A program made the translations under genes and the position numbers. This document shows positions 1-8,039 of a stretch of DNA of 64,000 nt, piece after piece (positions within the stretch are counted from its first letter, which is position 1; each line of letters opens with the position of its first letter). The notes beneath the pieces are model-generated. The model was not told the origin of the DNA and made no database searches. It saw nothing but the letters and a program-made list of their open reading frames with translations. Source of the DNA: an uncultured Lachnospiraceae bacterium (GTDB lineage Bacteria; Bacillota; Clostridia; Lachnospirales; Lachnospiraceae); contig CANQAP010000002.1 in assembly GCA_947589305.1 (NCBI GenBank), forward strand, positions 62,001-126,000, in the 5' to 3' direction.

Positions 1-1539
1 ATCGAGTTTCTGGCAAATCGGGCAGGGATCGCTCTGCCGCAGAAAGAGATGACTTTACAGGAACGAAGGGATGCAGATTATAGCAGTGCATTAAAGGAAA
101 TCAATAAAGCGGCGGCAAGTTATTTTTATTATGCCCTGCGGCAGGAGGATGGAAAGGCGGCATGGTCTTATCTGACGGACCGCGGACTCTCCGAAGAGAC
201 CATCCATCGGTTTGGATTGGGATATGCGAAGATCTATTCGGATGATCTATATAAGTATCTGAAGCAAAAGGGTTATGACGACCGGTTGCTGGTGGATTCC
301 GGTTTGATCCGCTTTGACGAGAAGCAGGGGGCGACAGACGTGTTTTGGAACCGGGTCATGTTTCCGATCATGGATCAAAACGGAAAGGTGATCGGCTTTG
401 GTGGCAGAGTGATGGGGGACGGGCATCCGAAATACGTCAATTCCAAGGAAACAAAGATTTATGAGAAGCGAAGGCATCTGTACGGTTTTCATCTTGCCAA
501 ACGCTCCCGACGGGAAGGCATCATCCTATGTGAGGGGTATATGGATGTGATTGCCATGTATCAGGCGGGCTTTGATAATGCAGCCGCCTCTTTGGGAACA
601 GCCTTTACGATTCAGCAGGCAATGCTCCTGAAACGGTATACGGATCATGTATATCTTGCATATGACAGTGACGGAGCGGGCGTAGCGGCGGCACAGAAAG
701 CGATCCCCTTGCTGCGGGAAGTAGGAATTTCCGCCCGCGTGATCAATATGCAGCCGCATAAGGATCCGGATGAATTTATCAAGACATTGGGAGCCGAAGC
801 GTTTGAGGAACGTATCCGGCAGGCGGAAAGCAGTATGATGTTTCAGGTGCGGATTGCCTCGGAACAGTATGACCAGCAGGATCCGGAAGAACGGACGAAG
901 TTCCAGCAGGAAGTGGTAAAGCTGGTATCGGTGATACAGGATCCGTTGGAGCGGGATAATTATCTAGAGGCGATCGCGAACCGGTATTTTATCGATAAGA
1001 AGAATCTGACCGAATCCGTCAACCGCTATGGCGCCTATCGGACAGAACAGAATCGTTATCAGGAGCTATTAGAACGTGAAACGCCGCAGGATGTCAGACG
1101 GCAGGAACGTAGAGAGGAACGAAAGCAGCAACCGCAGAGACTGCTTTTAGGATGGTTGGTCGCTTATCCGGATCAGTTATTTCCGCAGATGAAGGGGAGA
1201 ATCGGACCGGAAGATTTCACGGACGCCTTTTATCGGGAACTGGCGCAGCGGTTGTTTGAGCAGTATGAGGCGACCGGCTCGCTGAATCCGGCGGCAATCA
1301 TCCAGCAGTATGAAGATCTGGAAGCAGAGACAAAAGCAGCGGCGGCGTTACAATCGGATCTGCCGATGGAGCCGTCCCCGGAGGACCGTGCGACGGTCAT
1401 CACGGAAGTGGTACGGAAGGTAAAAGAGGAAAGTCTTCAATATCAGTTGGCACATTTGCAGGATATTTCAAAACTACAGGATATTATCCGGCAAAAAGGT
1501 CAGATTCCGACATGGAATATTTCTCTGACCTGTGGTTAA
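1..1539 (+). CDS. dnaG: DNA primase DnaG (5' end outside window)
   Basis: Frame open from base 1 (IEFLANRAGIALPQKEM...); TOPRIM motifs EGYMDVIAMYQAGF and AYDSDGAG; directly upstream of rpoD. Confidence 0.95.
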   Translation: MEFLANRAGIALPQKEMTLQERRDADYSSALKEINKAAASYFYYALRQEDGKAAWSYLTDRGLSEETIHRFGLGYAKIYSDDLYKYLKQKGYDDRLLVDSGLIRFDEKQGATDVFWNRVMFPIMDQNGKVIGFGGRVMGDGHPKYVNSKETKIYEKRRHLYGFHLAKRSRREGIILCEGYMDVIAMYQAGFDNAAASLGTAFTIQQAMLLKRYTDHVYLAYDSDGAGVAAAQKAIPLLREVGISARVINMQPHKDPDEFIKTLGAEAFEERIRQAESSMMFQVRIASEQYDQQDPEERTKFQQEVVKLVSVIQDPLERDNYLEAIANRYFIDKKNLTESVNRYGAYRTEQNRYQELLERETPQDVRRQERREERKQQPQRLLLGWLVAYPDQLFPQMKGRIGPEDFTDAFYRELAQRLFEQYEATGSLNPAAIIQQYEDLEAETKAAAALQSDLPMEPSPEDRATVITEVVRKVKEESLQYQLAHLQDISKLQDIIRQKGQIPTWNISLTCG

Positions 1540-1570
1540 AATATGATTATAAATGGAAGGATGGAAAACC

Positions 1571-2698
1571 ATGGAAGGAAAAGATGAAAAAAAGGATATG
1601 GACTTGAAATTTGAAGAACAGTTAAAATCCTTAATTGAACTGGCAAAGAAAAAGAAAAACGTCTTGGAAGACAAAGAAGTGATCGGACATTTTGCGGGAA
1701 TCGACCTGAACGAACAGCGAATGGAAGTCGTATATGAACTCTTGGAGACGAATAATATTGATGTGTTGTCAATGACAGACGAGGAACCGGATGATATACC
1801 GTTTGATGTCGAGGAGGAAGAAGTAGAGCAGATCGACATCAGTGTTCCGGAAGGGGTCAGCATTGAAGATCCGGTCCGCATGTATTTGAAAGAGATCGGC
1901 AAAGTACCGCTGCTGAGTGCCGAGGAAGAGATTGCTTTGGCACAGGTCATGGAAGGCGGCGGCCCGGAAGGAGAAAATGCGAAGAAAAAGCTGGCGGAAG
2001 CCAATCTGCGTTTGGTAGTCAGTATCGCGAAACGTTATGTCGGACGCGGAATGCTGTTTTTGGATTTGATTCAGGAAGGAAATCTGGGACTGATCAAGGC
2101 GGTAGAAAAATTCGATTATCGGAAAGGATACAAGTTTTCAACCTATGCGACGTGGTGGATCCGGCAGGCGATCACACGGGCGATCGCAGATCAGGCAAGA
2201 ACGATCCGGATACCGGTTCATATGGTAGAGACGATTAACAAGCTGGTACGGGTACAGCGGCAGCTTTTGCAGGAATTGGGCAGAGAACCGTCTCCGGAAG
2301 AAATCGCAAAGGAAATGAGTATGCCGGTAGACAGGGTGCGTGAGATTCTGAAGATATCACAGGAACCGGTCTCCTTGGAAACGCCGATCGGTGAGGAAGA
2401 AGACAGCCATTTAGGCGATTTTATTCAGGATGAAAATGTACCGGTGCCTGCCGATGCCGCCGCGTTTACATTATTGAAAGAGCAGTTGGTAGAAGTTTTG
2501 GATACATTGACGGATCGTGAGCAGAAAGTCTTGCGTTTACGGTTCGGTTTGGATGACGGTAGAGCCAGAACGTTAGAAGAGGTCGGTAAAGAATTCAGTG
2601 TCACGCGGGAACGGATCCGGCAGATTGAGGCAAAGGCGCTTAGAAAGCTGAGACATCCGAGCCGAAGTAGAAAGCTGAAGGACTTTTTGGAGGAATAG
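1571..2698 (+). CDS. rpoD: RNA polymerase primary sigma factor (sigma-70/SigA)
   Basis: Region 2 [59 protein letters not shown] and region 4 [23 protein letters not shown]. Confidence 0.98.
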   Translation: MEGKDEKKDMDLKFEEQLKSLIELAKKKKNVLEDKEVIGHFAGIDLNEQRMEVVYELLETNNIDVLSMTDEEPDDIPFDVEEEEVEQIDISVPEGVSIEDPVRMYLKEIGKVPLLSAEEEIALAQVMEGGGPEGENAKKKLAEANLRLVVSIAKRYVGRGMLFLDLIQEGNLGLIKAVEKFDYRKGYKFSTYATWWIRQAITRAIADQARTIRIPVHMVETINKLVRVQRQLLQELGREPSPEEIAKEMSMPVDRVREILKISQEPVSLETPIGEEEDSHLGDFIQDENVPVPADAAAFTLLKEQLVEVLDTLTDREQKVLRLRFGLDDGRARTLEEVGKEFSVTRERIRQIEAKALRKLRHPSRSRKLKDFLEE

Positions 2699-2700
2699 CG

Positions 2701-3453
2701 ATGGAATTGTCGGAACGGATGCAGCGGATCATCCGTATGGTAGAGCCGTGTCATACGGTGGCGGATATCGGATGTGATCACGGGTACATTTCGGCGGAAC
2801 TGATCGAACGGGGAATCGCGGACTGTGTGATCGCCGCAGACGTGCGGACAGGACCTTTGGAACGGGCAAGGGAATACATCAGACAAAGACATTTGGAACA
2901 TCGCATTTCATGCAGAATCTCGGATGGGTTGGAGGCGCTAGCAACCGGTGAGGCGGATACGATACTGATGGCGGGTATGGGCGGACCGTTGATGATCCAT
3001 ATCTTAGAGCGTGGAAAACAAAAACGCTCCGGAACGGAGATCCTGATTTTGCAGCCACAGTCGGATATTCCAAAGGTGCGGCAGTACTTACATACGATCG
3101 GTTATGAGATTCAGGAAGAAGATATGCTGTGTGAAGACGGTAAATTCTATACCGTTTTTAAGGCAAAGCCGGCAAAAGATATTGGTTTGAAAAATGTGAA
3201 CAGCGAGGAAGATGAGGAGAAGACTGACGAACAACAGATCATTCAGGATCTGTATGGAGCAAAATTGTTGGAACAGCGGTCTCCGGTTCTTTATCAATAT
3301 TTAGAAAAGGAAGAGACATTCCTCCGTTCTCTGATCAGACAGTTAGAACAGGAAGAGACGGAAAAGGCAAAACAGCGGAAAACAGAATTAAGCGAACGGT
3401 TGAAGCATAATCAGGAGGCGAAGAAACGGTATGAAACTAAAAACGATCATTAG
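2701..3453 (+). CDS. trmK: tRNA (adenine(22)-N(1))-methyltransferase TrmK
   Basis: N-terminal VADIGCDHGYISAELIERGIADCVIAADV SAM motif; position after rpoD and before a Nif3-like gene is typical. Confidence 0.9.
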   Translation: MELSERMQRIIRMVEPCHTVADIGCDHGYISAELIERGIADCVIAADVRTGPLERAREYIRQRHLEHRISCRISDGLEALATGEADTILMAGMGGPLMIHILERGKQKRSGTEILILQPQSDIPKVRQYLHTIGYEIQEEDMLCEDGKFYTVFKAKPAKDIGLKNVNSEEDEEKTDEQQIIQDLYGAKLLEQRSPVLYQYLEKEETFLRSLIRQLEQEETEKAKQRKTELSERLKHNQEAKKRYETKNDH

Positions 3454-4237
3454 GTCACTGGAAGAGTTATCCCCGCTGCATTATGCAGAAGATTGGGACA
3501 ACGTCGGTTTATTACTGGGTGATGAAGAGCAGGAGATCACGCATATCATGGTCGCTCTTGATGCTTCGGATTATGTGATCGAACAGGCGATCAAGAGTGA
3601 TGTGGATCTGCTTTTGACACATCATCCTATGATCTTTCGCGCGGTTAAGCAGGTGAATACCGGCACATTGACGGGAAGGAAAATTTGGAATCTGGCGACG
3701 CACCGGATCGCAAGTTATGCGATGCACACCAATTTTGATGTGAAAGGCGGAATGGCGGAACTGGCTGAACGGAAATTGGATCTTCAGGATGCGCGTCCTT
3801 TGATAGTGACGACATCCGATTCGGAGGAGACGGAAGGACTGGGACGCATTGGGAGATTACCCAAACCGATGACTGTCAAGGAAATTGCCCAATTTGTGAA
3901 AAAAACATTTGATTTGGAAAATGTGATGTCATATGGAGACATCAATCGAGAAGTTTCTTGCGTAGCGGTGTTGCCGGGATCCGGCAAAAGTATGATTGAG
4001 GATGCGCGGCAGGCAGGAGCGGAACTGTTTATCACGGGAGATATCGGACATCATGAAGGTATGGATGCACTGGACATGGGATTATCCGTTTTGGATGTTA
4101 CACATTACGGACTGGAACATATCTTTATTTCGTTTTTAACGGAATACTTAGAACATACAATAAGAGCATGTACGGACGAAGGCGAGAATATACAGATCAC
4201 AGGTCTGGATACGGGAGGTCCGATGACGGTCCTTTAA
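3431..4237 (+). CDS. Nif3-like dinuclear metal center protein (YqfO family)
   Basis: LHYAEDWDNVGLLLGD, LLLTHHPMIFRAVKQV and GDIGHHEGMDALDMGLSVLDVTHYGLE motifs; overlaps trmK. Confidence 0.92.
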   Translation: MKLKTIIRSLEELSPLHYAEDWDNVGLLLGDEEQEITHIMVALDASDYVIEQAIKSDVDLLLTHHPMIFRAVKQVNTGTLTGRKIWNLATHRIASYAMHTNFDVKGGMAELAERKLDLQDARPLIVTTSDSEETEGLGRIGRLPKPMTVKEIAQFVKKTFDLENVMSYGDINREVSCVAVLPGSGKSMIEDARQAGAELFITGDIGHHEGMDALDMGLSVLDVTHYGLEHIFISFLTEYLEHTIRACTDEGENIQITGLDTGGPMTVL

Positions 4238-4341
4238 GGTGCGGCTGCATTGCCGTGACAGGGTAATGCAGATCGTTCATGATATTTACAGTGAGAATAC
4301 AATATAGAGAAAACAGAAGTATCAGTCAGGAGGTAACGGAT

Positions 4342-6003
4342 ATGGGGAATCTAACAGTAAAGGCGTATGGTGAAACGGTGACAATGGAGGAAGGCAGCAC
4401 ACTGCTGGATTTGGCGAAACAGTACCAGAAACGGGAAAAACATGATATCGTCATGGCATATTTAAATGGGAAGCTGTGTGAGCTTTTCAAACCGCTTCAG
4501 GATCAGTGTGAGGTTCAGTTTTTAACAACGGCGGATGAGATTGGATTTCAATCTTATAAGAGAAGCGCAACGTTATTGATGTTAAAAGCGATCGATGATG
4601 TGATGGGGCATTCCAAAGATTTTCAGGTGCGTGTCATGTATTCGTTAGGGAATGGATATTATTGTGAGATGGAGGGGCTGCCGGAAGGCGTCAGTCAGGA
4701 TTTATTATATGCCTTCAAGCGTAGAATGAAGGAATTGATCTGGGCGGATCTGCCGATCCGGAAAGAAAGCGTCAGTACGGATATCGCGATGAAGCGGTTC
4801 GCGGCGCAGGGGATGCAGGATAAGGTACGTCTGTTCCAATATCGGCGGGTGTCGGCTGCAAATCTTTATCATATCGAAGGATATGAGGATTATCACTATG
4901 GGTATATGGTTCCCAGCACCGGATACATCAAATGCTTTGACCTGATTTTATACAGTGCCGGTTTCGTTTTACAGTTGCCGACGATGGAGGAGCCGGAAAC
5001 GCTCGCGCCGTTTGAAGCGCAAAAGAAGCTGTTCAAGGTATTAAAGGAATCGGAAGATTGGAGTACCATGCTGGGTGTGGATACCGTCGGCGCGCTCAAT
5101 GACGTGATCGCCGACGGTGGAATCGGCGACTTGATGCTGGTTCAGGAGGCTTTGCAGGAAAAAAAGATCGCGGAGATTGCGGAACGGATCGAACGGGAGG
5201 GAAAACAGATCGTGTTGATAGCCGGACCAAGTTCGTCCGGTAAAACGACGTTTTCCCATCGGCTGAGCATTCAGTTACGGGCGCATGGCATGTATCCGCA
5301 TCCGATCGCATTGGATAATTATTTCGTGAATCGAAGGGATACTCCGTTGGATGCGGACGGAAAATATGATTTTGAATGTATTGAGGCGATCGACCGAAAG
5401 CAATTTCATGAAGATATGTCCCGTCTGCTGGCTGGAGAGGTGGTGGAGATCCCGAGGTTCAATTTCCATACCGGAGTCCGCGAGTATAAAGGGGATTTCA
5501 CACAGTTGCGTGCCGGTGATGTGTTGGTGATCGAAGGGATACACGGCTTAAATCCGCTGATGTCGGAAGATCTGCCGGATGAGAGTAAGTTCAAGATCTA
5601 TATCAGTGCATTGACAAGTTTAAATATTGACCAGCATAACCGGATTTCCACGACGGATGGCAGATTGATCCGCCGGATCGTGCGGGATGCCAGAACAAGA
5701 GGGAATTCGGCGCAGGATACGATCGCTATGTGGAATTCGGTACGGCGCGGGGAAGAAAAAAATATCTTCCCGCATCAGGAAGAAGCGGACGTTATGTTTA
5801 ACTCTGCATTGATCTATGAATTAAGCGTGATCAAACAGTATGCGGAGCCGCTGTTATTTGCGATTTCTCACGACTCACCGGAATATCAGGAAGCAAAACG
5901 GCTGTTGAAGTTTTTGGATTATTTTCTTGGCGTAAGCGGAGAAGCGGTTCCGAATAATTCCATTTTGCGGGAATTTATCGGCGGAAGCTGCTTTCGGGTG
6001 TGA
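4342..6003 (+). CDS. Nucleoside (uridine) kinase with N-terminal TGS/ThrRS-like region
   Basis: Shine-Dalgarno AGGAGGTAACGGATATG; N-terminal TGS-like segment; P-loop VLIAGPSSSGKTTFSHRLSIQL and PHPIALDNYFVNR of the PRK/uridine kinase family. Confidence 0.85.
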   Translation: MGNLTVKAYGETVTMEEGSTLLDLAKQYQKREKHDIVMAYLNGKLCELFKPLQDQCEVQFLTTADEIGFQSYKRSATLLMLKAIDDVMGHSKDFQVRVMYSLGNGYYCEMEGLPEGVSQDLLYAFKRRMKELIWADLPIRKESVSTDIAMKRFAAQGMQDKVRLFQYRRVSAANLYHIEGYEDYHYGYMVPSTGYIKCFDLILYSAGFVLQLPTMEEPETLAPFEAQKKLFKVLKESEDWSTMLGVDTVGALNDVIADGGIGDLMLVQEALQEKKIAEIAERIEREGKQIVLIAGPSSSGKTTFSHRLSIQLRAHGMYPHPIALDNYFVNRRDTPLDADGKYDFECIEAIDRKQFHEDMSRLLAGEVVEIPRFNFHTGVREYKGDFTQLRAGDVLVIEGIHGLNPLMSEDLPDESKFKIYISALTSLNIDQHNRISTTDGRLIRRIVRDARTRGNSAQDTIAMWNSVRRGEEKNIFPHQEEADVMFNSALIYELSVIKQYAEPLLFAISHDSPEYQEAKRLLKFLDYFLGVSGEAVPNNSILREFIGGSCFRV

Positions 6004-6039
6004 TCAGTCTGTGGAAAGACGGATTTTTTTACGGGAATC

Positions 6040-6077
6040 GTAAGAACTTTGTAAGATAAGCAGGCTGAGAATATGAT
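6040..6077 (+). promoter_or_regulatory. Putative promoter (TTGTAA-17-TATGAT) overlapping a direct repeat GTAAGA-N5-GTAAGA (11-bp period)
   Basis: GTAAGA at 6040-6045 and 6051-6056; TTGTAA 6049-6054, TATGAT 6072-6077; upstream of an OmpR-family regulator. Confidence 0.45.
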
Positions 6078-6221
6078 AATATGAACCCATACTTAGAGGG
6101 TTTTTCGTGGTATTGATGCGTAAAAGCGACATGCTGCATGATATCGGAAACGCCGGATTTACCTGAGACGGCAGGATAGGGGTAGCCGAGGCAAAATCAA
6201 GAGATGATGGAGGAATGAAAG

Positions 6222-6911
6222 ATGCCTACGATCTTAGTCGCAGATGATGAGAAGGAAATTGCTGATTTAGTGGAAATATATTTGACCAATGACGGATTTG
6301 ATGTGATAAAGGCTTATGACGGAGAGGAATGTCTCAGACTGTTAGACGAACATCCGGAGATCATGGTGATCGTACTGGACGTGATGATGCCGAAAATAGA
6401 CGGTTTGGAGGTATGCCGCCGTATCCGGAAGAACAGTAATATTCCGATCATCATGTTAAGCGCCAAGACTGCGGATATGGATAAGATCTTGGGGTTTGGG
6501 ACCGGCGTAGACGATTATGTGACAAAGCCGTTTAATCCTTTGGAACTGACCGCGCGTGTAAAATCACAGTTGAAGCGGTACCAGAATATCAATACGGTAT
6601 CGTTGCAGAAAAATGTGATCACGATCGGAAATCTGACGATTGAAAAGGCGGCGCATCGCGTGGTACGGGATCAGGAAGAGATTGCATTGACTCCGATCGA
6701 ATTCGAGATCTTTTGGTTATTGGCAAGTCATCCGGGCAAGGTATACAGTACGGATGAAATCTTTGAACAGGTATGGAAAGAACAGGTCTATGAGGTGAAT
6801 AATACGGTCATGGTACATATTCGCCGCTTACGGGAAAAGATCGAGTTGGATCCGAAAAATCCGGCATTGATTAAAACAGTATGGGGAGTGGGATACAAAG
6901 TTGAAACGTAA
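6222..6911 (+). CDS. OmpR/VanR-like response regulator
   Basis: Receiver ILVADDEKEIADLV...VIVLDVMMPKIDGLEVCR...KPF and winged-helix C-terminus EIFEQVWKEQVYEVNNTVMVHIRRLREKIE. Confidence 0.92.
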   Translation: MPTILVADDEKEIADLVEIYLTNDGFDVIKAYDGEECLRLLDEHPEIMVIVLDVMMPKIDGLEVCRRIRKNSNIPIIMLSAKTADMDKILGFGTGVDDYVTKPFNPLELTARVKSQLKRYQNINTVSLQKNVITIGNLTIEKAAHRVVRDQEEIALTPIEFEIFWLLASHPGKVYSTDEIFEQVWKEQVYEVNNTVMVHIRRLREKIELDPKNPALIKTVWGVGYKVET

Positions 6912-8025
6912 TATCTTTTACAGTTTTCGTATGAAACTTGCACTCTATGTTTTCTTGAGCTGCGGGTTGACAATATGTTCGGATTTCGGCGTCATGGCGG
7001 TGATCCGGACCTTACAGTGGAGCATGCTGCATCAGACATTGAATGTAGAGTTTTCTGCCAAGTTAGAGGAGGGATTCCGGTTTTTGCATGAGTCAGAAAC
7101 TGGAATCTGGTTTTTGCTTGCCGTGCTGTCCGTCTTGTTTTTCCTCATATATTATCTGATCCTTTCGGCACCGATGGTGTCTTATTTACGTGAGATCCTG
7201 CGGGGCGTGGAACGGATAAAAAACGGCGATCTGAATACGGAGATCGCGGTTCGTCAGTGTGGAGAATTATCGGAATTGGCGCTGGCTATGAATACCATGC
7301 AGTCAAAACTGAAGGAAACGCTTGCAAAAGAACGGGAAACCGAACGCTTGAAAGATGAATTGATCACCAATGTCGCCCATGATCTTCGCACGCCGCTGAC
7401 TTCGGTGATCGGTTATTTAGACCTTTTACGACAGCCGGAGCATTTGACAGAAGAGACAAAACAGAAGTATATTGATATTGCATATGATAAATCCGAACGC
7501 ATGGAAGGATTGGTATCGGATTTGTTTGATTTTACTCGGTATGAAAAGAACAAGATCGCGCTTACCAAAAATACGTTGGAGATGAAGCAGTTTATGGAGC
7601 AGATCATTGATGAATTCTACCCGAGTATGATCCAGCATCAACTGGAATGTTACACGGTTTTTACGCCAGAGAAAGTATATATGGAAGGCGACGGGGAACT
7701 GTTGGCAAGGGCATTTGGCAATTTGATGGCGAATGCCATTAAGTATGGCGCGGAGGGTAAACAGATCCGCGTGGAAGTTCACTCGTTCCCGGAACTGCAT
7801 AAAATTAGGATCGCGATCACGAATTACGGGAAGATCATCCCAAAAAAGGATCTGGATAAAATATTTGACCGCTTTTATCGCGGGGACGCCTCTCGTTCGA
7901 CGCAGGGAGGAACCGGTCTGGGGCTGGCGATCGCGAAAAATATCTTAGAAATGCACAACGGTACGATACAGGTGCGTTCGGACGAACATGGTACGGTATT
8001 TGAGGTGCTGTTTCAATTACAATAA
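6901..8025 (+). CDS. VanS-like sensor histidine kinase (probable TTG start)
   Basis: Two TM segments, HAMP, H-box VAHDLRTPLTSVIGYLDLL, N box and G box GGTGLGLAIAKNILEMHNG. Confidence 0.92.
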   Translation: MKRNIFYSFRMKLALYVFLSCGLTICSDFGVMAVIRTLQWSMLHQTLNVEFSAKLEEGFRFLHESETGIWFLLAVLSVLFFLIYYLILSAPMVSYLREILRGVERIKNGDLNTEIAVRQCGELSELALAMNTMQSKLKETLAKERETERLKDELITNVAHDLRTPLTSVIGYLDLLRQPEHLTEETKQKYIDIAYDKSERMEGLVSDLFDFTRYEKNKIALTKNTLEMKQFMEQIIDEFYPSMIQHQLECYTVFTPEKVYMEGDGELLARAFGNLMANAIKYGAEGKQIRVEVHSFPELHKIRIAITNYGKIIPKKDLDKIFDRFYRGDASRSTQGGTGLGLAIAKNILEMHNGTIQVRSDEHGTVFEVLFQLQ

Positions 8026-8039
8026 GAAAGGAAAGGGCA

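Noticed and set aside
1474-2004. 176-aa antisense ORF opposite rpoD (and similar ones such as 20283-20849 and 45393-45983 on the - strand)
   Set aside because: Ser/Phe/Thr-rich translations are the shadow of a codon-biased sense gene; no ribosome site or recognisable domain.
6085-6205. Known riboswitch (c-di-AMP, TPP, c-di-GMP) before the TCS operon
   Set aside because: Short matches such as CTGAGA and GGGGTAGCC are present, but the conserved cores and spacing I recall are not; downgraded to unassigned leader.
6222-8025. VanR/VanS as part of a vancomycin resistance cluster
   Set aside because: No vanHAX-like genes are in the window; the VanY-like peptidase (43174-43956) is about 35 kb away and the D-2-hydroxyacid dehydrogenase (24220-25203) sits in a separate unit, so resistance is not supported.
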